Positions 1-6,391 of a stretch of DNA of 11,256 nt are shown here, piece by piece. The position numbers and the translations under genes are program-made. The stretch's first letter is position 1, and each line of letters starts with the position of its first letter. The DNA lies in assembly GCA_964551195.1 (NCBI GenBank), contig CAZKBI010000023.1:1-11256 (forward strand), written 5' to 3'. The stretch is from CAYZPB01 sp964551195. GTDB taxonomy: Bacteria > Bacillota > Bacilli > Tepidibacillales > Tepidibacillaceae. The notes under the pieces are model-generated. The model did not search any database. It was given only the letters and a program-made list of their open reading frames with translations, and was not told where the DNA came from.

Positions 1-53
1 GAGGGGGTAGTGGTTAATTAACCATGCGAGTTCGAGTCTCGCCGACTGCACCA
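1..53 (+). tRNA. tRNA-Leu(GAG), 5' part outside the window
   Basis: This is the 3' part of a class II tRNA. The window starts exactly at the anticodon GAG (1-3). The rest of the anticodon loop and the 3' anticodon strand GGTAG (6-10) follow. A long variable arm TGGTT-AATT-AACCA spans 11-24, and the T arm is GCGAG-TTCGAGT-CTCGC (26-42). The 3' acceptor strand CGACTGC (43-49), discriminator A and encoded CCA (51-53) complete it. The long variable arm restricts it to Leu, Ser or Tyr. The GAG anticodon with A73, and the resemblance of the anticodon-stem strand GGTAG to other Leu(GAG) tRNAs, give Leu. The D arm and 5' acceptor strand cannot be checked. Confidence 0.85.
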
Positions 54-78
54 TTAATTTAATTAATTTAGTTTATTT

Positions 79-155
79 CGGGATGTGGCTCAGCTTGGTA
101 GAGCACCTGGTTTGGGACCAGGGGGTCGCAGGTTCGAATCCTGTCATCCCGACCA
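79..155 (+). tRNA. tRNA-Pro(TGG)
   Basis: This is a complete 77-nt cloverleaf. Acceptor CGGGATG (79-85) pairs with CATCCCG (145-151). The anticodon stem CCTGG/CCAGG encloses loop TTTGGGA (111-117) with anticodon TGG (113-115). The T loop is TTCGAAT, and A152 plus an encoded CCA (153-155) end the gene. The C1:G72 acceptor pair with A73 is typical of bacterial proline tRNA. It lies 25 bp after tRNA-Leu and 10 bp before tRNA-Gly, so the three are probably one transcript. Confidence 0.97.
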
Positions 156-165
156 TTTTTTTCTT

Positions 166-239
166 GCGGGTGTAGTTCAATGGTAGAACTTCAGCCTTCC
201 AAGCTGATAGCGTGGGTTCGATTCCCATCACCCGCTCCA
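166..239 (+). tRNA. tRNA-Gly(TCC)
   Basis: This is a complete 74-nt cloverleaf. Acceptor GCGGGTG (166-172) pairs with CACCCGC (229-235). The anticodon stem TCAGC/GCTGA encloses loop CTTCCAA (196-202) with anticodon TCC (198-200). The T arm carries GTTCGATTC, the discriminator is U (236), and CCA (237-239) is encoded. U73 is normal for bacterial glycine tRNA. It is the last gene of the cluster and is followed at once by a terminator. Confidence 0.97.
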
Positions 240-250
240 TATTAAATAAC

Positions 251-276
251 AAAAAGGCCCTTTCGGGTCTTTTTTT
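251..276. terminator. Bidirectional rho-independent terminator between the tRNA cluster and the hydrolase gene
   Basis: The stem AAAAAGGCCC / GGGTCTTTTT closes on a TTTC loop and is flanked by A-tract and T-tract, so it reads as an intrinsic terminator on both strands. On plus it ends the tRNA transcript. On minus it lies directly after, and partly overlaps, the TAA stop (277-275) of the convergent hydrolase gene. One G:T pair is the only imperfection in the stem. Confidence 0.9.
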
Positions 277-1006
277 AATTTTTGAAAAACTCTAGTAGAT
301 ACATTATTGTCTGCGCTTGCTGCTCTTCTCGACTAATCGTTGCAAGGCCGTCACTTTTTTGTGTGCCGTAGTTACCGAAGTAAGCGTGATTTCCACCTTG
401 TATTTCTACATACTTTGCTTTTTCTGGTGCATTGTCTCGATACTTCTCATAACTCTCATAGTTTAGTATTTGGTCTTCACTGCCGTGAATGGAAAGCATC
501 TTTATAGGTTGATCACTTAAATCGCTCGAAGGGTAGGCAGCGAGCGCAAAATAGCCTGCAAGTTTATCGGCATTTTTGCTGGCATAAGAAGATGCCATCG
601 CTCCACCGAGTGAGTGACCGCCGACGTACCAAGTTTCGATTTCCGGGAAGTGGTTAATCACGGCATCAGCTGCGTTTTTCTTAAAAACTGCTAGATTATA
701 AGGCATTTGATAGATAACCGCGAGGTAACCCTCACTAGCTAGCTCCTGCATCAAAGGTGCATAGGAATGAGCCTCAACCTTGCCGCCGGGATAGAAAATT
801 ACCCCTGTATTCGTCTCTATAGCAGGTGGTTGGAAAATGATAAGATCACCATCAATTGTGACTTCAACTATCTCATTATGGTTGATTGCCTGGATTGCGA
901 TTTCATCGGCTTTGGCGTAGGTGTTGGCGTAGATAAGGAAAGAGCCAGCAATTAATGTTAGCAGACCAAAAACCAGAGCAAATATGGCTCCTTTATTTTT
1001 ATTCAT
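275..1006 (-). CDS. Membrane-anchored alpha/beta hydrolase
   Basis: This is a serine hydrolase of the alpha/beta fold, resembling the Abhydrolase_5 type group; its substrate is unknown. One N-terminal hydrophobic helix (about residues 7-27) with lysines before it should act as a signal anchor and place the catalytic domain outside the membrane. The nucleophile elbow GGHSLGG gives Ser132. The likely acid is Asp178 in HGSED and the base His207 in GGNHAYFG. An FYPGGK loop near residue 73 fits the oxyanion-hole strand. The length of 243 aa suits a minimal domain. I prefer the ATG at 1006, because TAAGG lies about 9 nt upstream of it; an in-frame ATG at 1012 has this site only 3 nt away. The start overlaps the end of the upstream membrane-protein gene, so the two are translationally coupled. 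Family placement is firm, function is not. Confidence 0.85.
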   Translation of the reverse strand: MNKNKGAIFALVFGLLTLIAGSFLIYANTYAKADEIAIQAINHNEIVEVTIDGDLIIFQPPAIETNTGVIFYPGGKVEAHSYAPLMQELASEGYLAVIYQMPYNLAVFKKNAADAVINHFPEIETWYVGGHSLGGAMASSYASKNADKLAGYFALAAYPSSDLSDQPIKMLSIHGSEDQILNYESYEKYRDNAPEKAKYVEIQGGNHAYFGNYGTQKSDGLATISREEQQAQTIMYLLEFFKN

Positions 1007-1640
1007 TTCCATTAGCCTTAGTTAAAGAGTCTGGCTCCCCTAGTCCTGCTCTACTTAAAAGCCAAACAGCGAGAAGGAAAAATCCTTGGGAAAGCAAATT
1101 AACGGACTGCTCAATCCAGTCGATACCAGTACCGCCAGATGAACCTAGGTAGCCCATCCCCAGCATCGCTACAAAGCCCAGTACAAGCAAGAGCATAGCG
1201 AGCTTCTGGCCCATTCTCTTAGCTATGAAAAAGACTGTCCAAATGACACCTGAAGAACCAATAACTTGTAGAATAATAAGTGGCACTTTGCTTGTAAAAA
1301 CTGGAACAGCAAGTGCAAATGTAGTGGTTGAACCACCACCCTTACGATTTATAAATAAAGTTATGAGTCCTGCGAACATTAAGATAAAGCCCGGTGCTTG
1401 GAGTGGGAAGAGTGCTGAATCGAAGTACTGCACGTCTGCAATTCCTGCCCCATAGAGTAACTTCCACAAGGCTTTGTAGAAGCCGCCGAAGAAGACCATA
1501 AGTGCACCGCCCGCTAACAGAGCAAAAGCTGCTTTGGATAGTTTGTTATAGAGGTCTTTCATCAGAATAATTGATGCTATTAGAAACAGTAACACTGGTA
1601 TAAAGTCCATTATTGCCATGGGAACAGTAATTTCGTCCAT
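999..1640 (-). CDS. Uncharacterised six-helix membrane protein
   Basis: I do not recognise this family. The 213-aa product is almost entirely hydrophobic. Six likely membrane helices lie roughly at residues 7-27, 36-56, 79-97, 115-139, 143-161 and 178-198. Short loops separate them, including a glycine/threonine-rich stretch (GGGSTTT) around residue 102 and GSSGGTG near residue 165. No catalytic or ligand motif is evident. The start chosen is the ATG at 1640, because AGAAGG (1653-1648) sits 7 nt upstream; a longer reading from 1673 has no such site. The gene heads an operon with the hydrolase, overlapping it by 8 bp (or 14 bp if the hydrolase starts at 1012), so the pair may act together at the membrane. 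A possible promoter with an extended -10 lies just upstream. Confidence 0.75.
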   Translation of the reverse strand: MDEITVPMAIMDFIPVLLFLIASIILMKDLYNKLSKAAFALLAGGALMVFFGGFYKALWKLLYGAGIADVQYFDSALFPLQAPGFILMFAGLITLFINRKGGGSTTTFALAVPVFTSKVPLIILQVIGSSGVIWTVFFIAKRMGQKLAMLLLVLGFVAMLGMGYLGSSGGTGIDWIEQSVNLLSQGFFLLAVWLLSRAGLGEPDSLTKANGNE

Positions 1641-1674
1641 AAAATAACCTTCTTTCATTGCTTTAGTTGACAAA

Positions 1675-1705
1675 ATTATACCATTTCTACAGCTAAACTT
1701 GTGAA
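1675..1705 (-). promoter_or_regulatory. Probable promoter of the membrane protein-hydrolase operon
   Basis: On the minus strand a perfect TATAAT (1680-1675) is preceded by TGG, making an extended -10 (TGnTATAAT). A TTCACA hexamer (1705-1700) lies 19 bp upstream as a possible -35. The spacing is a little long, but an extended -10 tolerates that. Initiation would fall about 30 bp before the start codon at 1640. Confidence 0.6.
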
Positions 1706-1730
1706 ATAAGTGAAAAAGTTAATTAATCTG

Positions 1731-1768
1731 TTGAAAATAGAGGAATAACAACGGTTTTATATTATAAT
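1731..1768 (+). promoter_or_regulatory. Candidate promoter of the alcohol dehydrogenase-tsa operon
   Basis: A perfect TATAAT lies at 1763-1768, inside an AT-rich run, about 37 bp before the start at 1806. The best -35-like hexamer is TTGAAA (1731-1736). Its spacing of 26 bp to the TATAAT is too long, and only a weaker -10 (TTTTAT, 1755-1760) would be 18 bp from it. The exact pairing is therefore unresolved. A promoter is needed here because the neighbouring operon is divergent. Confidence 0.4.
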
Positions 1769-1805
1769 AGACAGATAGACAAATACTTAATAAGGGGTGC
1801 AGATA

Positions 1806-2966
1806 ATGGATAATTTTATTTTTCATAATCCAACCAAATTAATTTTCGGTGCAGGACAAATTAACCACTTGCCGGCAGAGATTCTAAAACATGGTGACCG
1901 GTTATTGATCGTAACTGGAAGAGGAAGCGTGAAACGAAGCGGATTATATGACGAGGTGATTTCACTTCTTGCTGATAAATGCACAATCTATGAACTTGAG
2001 GGCATCGATTCAAACCCGCGCCTCGATTCTGTTCGTGAGGGTGTGCGCATTTGTAAGGAGAATGATATCGAGATCGTGCTAGCTATTGGTGGAGGTAGTG
2101 TGGTTGATGCGTCAAAAGCGATCGCAGCCGGCGCACTATATGATGGCGATGTCTGGGATTTCTATTTGCGTAAAGCAACTGTTGAAGAAGCCCTACCGAT
2201 AGGCGTTGTGCTTACACTCGCGGCGACAGGTTCAGAAATGAACGGTAACTCAGTGGTAACGAATATGGAAACGATGGAGAAAAAAGGTAGTGGAAGTATC
2301 CACCAGTTTCCGACGTTTTCAATTCTTGATCCTTGCTATACCTATACAGTGTCGCAAGCAGATACAATTAACGGTATCGTTGATATGATGGCACATGTTT
2401 TCGAACAGTACTTTAGTCACACAGCTAAGACGCCTTTACAAGACCGTTTCTGTGAATCAATTCTGGTTACAGTAATTGAAAATTCAGCAGAAGTACTAGC
2501 TGACCCGAACGATTATGAAGCACGGGCGAATTTGCTCTTAAGTGGAACTTTTGCGCTTAATGGCTTAACCAAGCTGGGCGTCGAAGGAGACTGGGCGTCA
2601 CATGGAATTGGACACCAGCTAAGTGGCTTATATGATGTAGCACATGGTGCAGCACTGGCAATTATCCTGCCACACTGGATGCGCTACGTGATGGACGATG
2701 GTATTGATAAGTTTAAACAGTATGCGATTAAAGTCTGGAATGTCGATCAAGAGGGAATGACCGACCGCGAGTTGGCTCTTGAGGGAATCCGTCGCACGGC
2801 TAAGTTCTTCGAATTGATGGGTGCACCACAGAGAATGCAAGATTTCGGTATTCCGGCTGAAGCAATCGACCAAATGGCCAAGCGCGCAACCGAAGCGGGA
2901 CCGCTCGGAAGTTATAAGAAATTATATTACGAGGATGTTAAAAATATCTTGGAAAAATGTTTATAG
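1806..2966 (+). CDS. Iron-containing alcohol dehydrogenase, butanol dehydrogenase type
   Basis: This is a group III metal-dependent alcohol dehydrogenase. It most likely reduces aldehydes to alcohols (for example butyraldehyde to butanol) with NAD(P)H in the cytoplasm, regenerating oxidised cofactor in fermentation. The 386-aa length is the family norm. The N-terminal half carries the dinucleotide-binding GGGSVVD (95-101) and ATGSEMN near residue 140. The four metal ligands are visible: Asp193 and His197 (DMMAH), His266 (SHGIGH) and His280 (VAHGAAL). Their spacing matches YqhD/BDH-like enzymes. The ATG at 1806 has AAGGGG 8 nt upstream; a GTG at 1797 overlaps that ribosome site and is unlikely. 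tsaE begins 20 bp downstream, so this gene appears to head the tsa operon, an unusual position for a fermentative enzyme. Physiological substrate is not readable from sequence. Confidence 0.93.
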   Translation: MDNFIFHNPTKLIFGAGQINHLPAEILKHGDRLLIVTGRGSVKRSGLYDEVISLLADKCTIYELEGIDSNPRLDSVREGVRICKENDIEIVLAIGGGSVVDASKAIAAGALYDGDVWDFYLRKATVEEALPIGVVLTLAATGSEMNGNSVVTNMETMEKKGSGSIHQFPTFSILDPCYTYTVSQADTINGIVDMMAHVFEQYFSHTAKTPLQDRFCESILVTVIENSAEVLADPNDYEARANLLLSGTFALNGLTKLGVEGDWASHGIGHQLSGLYDVAHGAALAIILPHWMRYVMDDGIDKFKQYAIKVWNVDQEGMTDRELALEGIRRTAKFFELMGAPQRMQDFGIPAEAIDQMAKRATEAGPLGSYKKLYYEDVKNILEKCL

Positions 2967-2986
2967 GCTGACAGGAGCGAATTGGC

Positions 2987-3505
2987 TTGAGTATAAAAGA
3001 ATATGAATTTAAAATGTCCAGTGTTACTGAAACACAGCTCTTTGCTGCGGCTTTAGCAAGACTACTTTTTCCTGGCAGCGTTGTGACGCTAGACGGCGAA
3101 CTTGGCTCAGGCAAAACCACCTTTACACAAGGTTTAGCCCGTGGCTTAGATATAACGCGCGTGGTTAATAGTCCTACTTTTACGATTATAAAAGAGTATT
3201 CGGGGCGGCTAGAGCTATATCATATGGATGTTTACCGCCTGGCTGATGGTAGTGATGGTATAGATTTTGACGAATACTTCTATGGTGATGGAGTTAGCGT
3301 AATTGAGTGGGCATCGATTATTCAGGATTTATTACCTGAGGAATATTTAGCGGTGCAGCTCCTGGCTGCGACTGATGGGCATGTGGCTGAAAAGGGCGAG
3401 CGATCGCTAGGAGAAGATGAACGAATATTAGTGTTGCGGCCACATGGCCCGCGCTATGAAGAGATTTGTGAGGTGCTTTACGCTGATGAAAATTCTCGCA
3501 ATTGA
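2987..3505 (+). CDS. tsaE: tRNA threonylcarbamoyladenosine biosynthesis ATPase TsaE
   Basis: TsaE (YjeE/YdiB) is the small P-loop ATPase that drives turnover of the TsaB-TsaD complex making t6A37 in tRNA. Visible motifs are Walker A GELGSGKTT (37-45, Lys43), SPTFTII (62-68), HMDVYRL (79-85, Asp81) and IEW (106-108). At 172 aa it is longer than the usual 150-160, because of an extra charged stretch around residues 129-146. Translation starts at a TTG (2987) supported by AGGAG (2973-2977) 9 nt upstream; no better ATG exists before the first strand. The last 20 bp overlap tsaB, implying coupled translation of the two partners. Confidence 0.95.
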   Translation: MSIKEYEFKMSSVTETQLFAAALARLLFPGSVVTLDGELGSGKTTFTQGLARGLDITRVVNSPTFTIIKEYSGRLELYHMDVYRLADGSDGIDFDEYFYGDGVSVIEWASIIQDLLPEEYLAVQLLAATDGHVAEKGERSLGEDERILVLRPHGPRYEEICEVLYADENSRN

Positions 3506-4208
3506 TACATCGACACAGGCTTTAGGAGTCGCGCTACTTGAAGGCGAACGGATAATAGCTGAGTCAATTACTAATCTGAAAATTAATCACTCAATTAGGC
3601 TGATGCCAACGATTGAAGAGGTCCTTGCGACTGTTGGCTGGCAACCAGAGGAGATTGAGCTTGTTGCCGTGACCAAAGGACCCGGCTCCTATACTGGTCT
3701 GCGTGTTGGAATAACGACAGCGAAGACCTATGCCTGGACACTGGGTATACCCTTAGTTGCAGTTTCGACGCTAGAGACAATGGCTTATCCTTTGCGACAC
3801 TTTGGCGGCGCAATCGCACCAATTATTGATGCGCGACGTGGTGAGGTCTACACTGGCTTGTTTAGCGTAAATCTTGCGGATCAGGCCAAGCAATTCATTG
3901 AGTTAGCACCTGAAAGAATTATGCCTCTAACCGAATGGCTTGCGGAAATCAAGGAAATTATAGATCGGGCAGACCTTGCTAAGTCGCGGGTGATTTTTGT
4001 GGGAGCAGACATTTCCAAACACGAGGAGATTCTAACGGAGTGGAGCGAGATGGTTGATTTAGCTGCTGCGGATTATTCACTACCACGTCCGAGTGTGCTG
4101 GGCCTGCTAGGTTACCAGCAGTATTTGTCTGGAGAGCTAGCAGATGTGCATACGCTGACACCGACTTATTTGCAGTTGGCTTATGCGGAAAAAATGAAAA
4201 AGCTATAA
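3486..4208 (+). CDS. tsaB: t6A synthase subunit TsaB
   Basis: TsaB (YeaZ/YdiC) is the inactive ASKHA-fold partner of TsaD; it scaffolds the TsaB-TsaD-TsaE complex for threonylcarbamoyl transfer to tRNA A37. The protein has 240 aa. It opens with the ASKHA strand MKILAIDTST, then shows NHSIRLMP (34-41), the family signature GPGSYTGLRVG (65-75) and IDARRGEVY (114-122). It ends with PTYLQLAYAEK, the usual TsaB terminus. The ATG at 3486 is chosen because the family begins here and GAGGTG (3470-3475) lies 10 nt upstream. A longer frame from 3444 would lie inside tsaE. It overlaps tsaE by 20 bp and is followed by rimI after 54 bp. Confidence 0.95.
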   Translation: MKILAIDTSTQALGVALLEGERIIAESITNLKINHSIRLMPTIEEVLATVGWQPEEIELVAVTKGPGSYTGLRVGITTAKTYAWTLGIPLVAVSTLETMAYPLRHFGGAIAPIIDARRGEVYTGLFSVNLADQAKQFIELAPERIMPLTEWLAEIKEIIDRADLAKSRVIFVGADISKHEEILTEWSEMVDLAAADYSLPRPSVLGLLGYQQYLSGELADVHTLTPTYLQLAYAEKMKKL

Positions 4209-4262
4209 ATTAAATGCGGAGCAGTTGCGATTTGAAGCAATATAGAAAGAAAAGGGATAGCG

Positions 4263-4721
4263 ATGAGTAGCGATAGAGGGAAAATAAATATAAGAAGAGC
4301 GACGATTGTTGATGTTGAAGACATTATAGCTGTCGAGAGAGAGTCATTTACGACACCTTGGCCGCGCCAGGCTTTTATTGATGAAATGACGCGCAATATT
4401 GTTTCCTATTATATAGTAATGGAGCAAGAAGCTGAGATTGTTGGCTACATGGGTATGTGGGTTATCGTCGATGAGGCGCATATTACCAACATTGCAGTGC
4501 ATCCCAAAGCTCGCCGGCAAAAGATCGCCGAGCTCGCGGTACGTCAGATGATGTTGCTTGCCAAAGAGCGTGGCGCCATCAGGATGACACTTGAGGTACG
4601 CAAATCAAATACTGCGGCGATAGCTCTTTATGAGAAGCTCGGTTTTGTAAGTTCTGGTCTACGCAAAGACTACTATATTGAACCGCGTGAAGACGCAATT
4701 ATTATGTGGGTGAACTTATAA
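4263..4721 (+). CDS. rimI: RimI-type N-alpha-acetyltransferase
   Basis: This is a GNAT-fold acetyltransferase. RimI acetylates the N-terminal alanine of ribosomal protein S18 in E. coli and is widely encoded beside tsaB and tsaD. The 152-aa protein contains FTTPWP (29-34), the core strand ITNIAVHP (74-81) and the C-terminal RimI signature LEVRKSNTAAIALYEKLGF (110-128). The acetyl-CoA pyrophosphate loop is atypical: it reads RRQKIA (84-89), with Lys87 where the motif R/QxxGxG/A has glycine. Start ATG 4263 has AAGGGA 5 nt upstream. Its stop codon TAA shares one base with the ATG at 4721 of the next gene. In this context it is confidently RimI, but the substrate is not shown by sequence. Confidence 0.93.
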   Translation: MSSDRGKINIRRATIVDVEDIIAVERESFTTPWPRQAFIDEMTRNIVSYYIVMEQEAEIVGYMGMWVIVDEAHITNIAVHPKARRQKIAELAVRQMMLLAKERGAIRMTLEVRKSNTAAIALYEKLGFVSSGLRKDYYIEPREDAIIMWVNL

Positions 4722-6391
4722 TGGACGGAATCGTGGGTGACCAAATGAGTAGAAATACAAACAACCAAAATATATATATTCTAGCAATTGAAACAAGTTG
4801 TGATGAGACTTCGGTAGCGATTGTTCGAGATGGTAGCGAGGTTCTTAGCAATCTTGTTCTATCGCAGATTGATATTCATAAGCAGTATGGCGGTGTTGTG
4901 CCAGAGGTCGCCTCGCGCAAGCATGTCGAGGTAATCACTCTTCTAATTGAGCAGGCGTTAGTTGAAGCTCAGATTCAGAAGAATCAACTTTCGGCAATTG
5001 CAGTTACCTATGGACCTGGCTTAATCGGGTCCTTGCTGGTGGGAATTGCCGCGGCCAAAACCTTGGCTTTTGTTATCGGAATTCCACTGATCGGTGTCCA
5101 TCATATTGCAGGACATATCTATGCAAATCATCTGGTGAAAGCCTTGGAGTTTCCCTTGGTTGCCCTCATTGTGTCAGGTGGACATACAGAACTAATCTAT
5201 ATGCGTGATCACTTAAGCTTTGAGCTATTAGGCGAGACGCAAGATGATGCAGCAGGCGAAGCTTATGATAAGGTAGCACGTGTGTTAGATCTGCCTTATC
5301 CAGGTGGCCCAAATATTGACCGTTTAGCAGCTCTCGGTGAAGCGAACATTCCTTTACCGAAAGCGCGAATGGACAATTGTTTTGACTTTAGTTTCAGTGG
5401 ATTGAAATCTGCTGTAATCAATTTTGCACATAATGCCGAGCAGCGCGGCGAGACAGTTATACCGGAGGATCTAGCTGCTAGTTTCCAGAAAACAGTAGTC
5501 GAGACGTTAGTTGGAAAGGCTTTACTGGCCTTAGAGGAAAAAGGGGCCCAGAATCTAATTATTGCAGGTGGCGTAGCAGCAAATAGCAGTCTACGCGCAA
5601 GTCTTACTGAGGAGGCCAAGCGGCTTAACTTTAACCTAACGATTCCCCAGCTCGACCTCTGTACTGATAATGCAGCGATGATTGGAAGTGTCGCCTACTA
5701 TTATTATCTTAATGACAATTTCGCCGAGTTTGATATTAATGGCATAGCAAATCTTGCATTAGCTGAGGAGAGTCTGATTGAGCTTGATAAATCAACTCTT
5801 CGCCAAAACTATCTTGCCCGTCGTGATCAGCTTAGTGGCGCAGAACGCAAGCGTCAGGCCGAAATCATTTCCCGAGAAATAATCGAGAGTGATTGGTTCA
5901 AGCAGGCGGAGGTAGTTGCACTATATGCAGCGCATGGCAGTGAGTTAAATTTAAATGCGGTGTTAGAAGCAGGCTTTGCGATGGGGAAACGGATGCTGCT
6001 ACCACGAGCGGAAACTGCGGAGAAGCGGTTGACCTTTTGGGCGGTGGAAGAAGGGGAAGAACTAGTGCCAGGGAACTATGGTATTATGGAACCACGAATA
6101 GGTGGAAAAAGACCTTTTATAATTGATGAAATTGATGTAGTATTAGTTCCTGGAATTGTTTTCGATCAAGAGGGTAATCGAATCGGTTATGGTGGTGGTT
6201 ATTATGACCGCTTTCTTGTAGATGGAGCTGTCGGCTCGAGCGATTTGGGGAAAGCAAGAAAGCGAGCATATACAGTCGGCGTCGGTTACAAGGAACAAAT
6301 CGTAGAAAGATTACCAATAATAGAAGAACATGATGTAAGGCTTGATATAATTATGTCGGAGGGAGTTGGATTTAATGTCAAGGAGAAATAA
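4721..6391 (+). CDS. tsaD: Fused TsaD - 5-formyltetrahydrofolate cyclo-ligase
   Basis: One uninterrupted frame codes for two complete enzymes (556 aa). Residues about 18-347 are TsaD (Gcp/YgjD), the catalytic ASKHA subunit that transfers threonylcarbamoyl to tRNA A37. It shows IETSCDET (23-30), PEVASRKH, metal ligands His128 and His132 in HHIAGH, SGGHTEL, and Asp316 in TDNAAMIG. After roughly ten linker residues, residues about 356-550 form a full 5-formyl-THF cyclo-ligase (YgfA/MTHFS). This enzyme uses ATP to convert 5-formyl-THF to 5,10-methenyl-THF. It shows LRQNYLARR, SELN, LPRAE, VPGIVFD, the ATP/folate-loop GYGGGYYDRFL (489-499) and a terminal HDVRLD. TsaD alone is normally about 335-345 aa, so nothing is lost. 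ATG 4721 overlaps the rimI stop by one base and has GGGTGA 7 nt upstream; ATG 4745 with GGGTGA 4 nt upstream is an alternative. The 3' end overlaps rex by 17 bp. Confidence 0.95.
   Translation: MDGIVGDQMSRNTNNQNIYILAIETSCDETSVAIVRDGSEVLSNLVLSQIDIHKQYGGVVPEVASRKHVEVITLLIEQALVEAQIQKNQLSAIAVTYGPGLIGSLLVGIAAAKTLAFVIGIPLIGVHHIAGHIYANHLVKALEFPLVALIVSGGHTELIYMRDHLSFELLGETQDDAAGEAYDKVARVLDLPYPGGPNIDRLAALGEANIPLPKARMDNCFDFSFSGLKSAVINFAHNAEQRGETVIPEDLAASFQKTVVETLVGKALLALEEKGAQNLIIAGGVAANSSLRASLTEEAKRLNFNLTIPQLDLCTDNAAMIGSVAYYYYLNDNFAEFDINGIANLALAEESLIELDKSTLRQNYLARRDQLSGAERKRQAEIISREIIESDWFKQAEVVALYAAHGSELNLNAVLEAGFAMGKRMLLPRAETAEKRLTFWAVEEGEELVPGNYGIMEPRIGGKRPFIIDEIDVVLVPGIVFDQEGNRIGYGGGYYDRFLVDGAVGSSDLGKARKRAYTVGVGYKEQIVERLPIIEEHDVRLDIIMSEGVGFNVKEK

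Noticed and set aside
3444..3485. Upstream start that would lengthen TsaB by 14 residues
   Set aside because: The extension lies within tsaE, lacks a ribosome site, and TsaB proteins begin at the MKILAIDTST strand.
5296..5619. 107-aa minus-strand frame inside tsaD
   Set aside because: It is antisense to strongly conserved TsaD sequence with no start signals or recognisable product.
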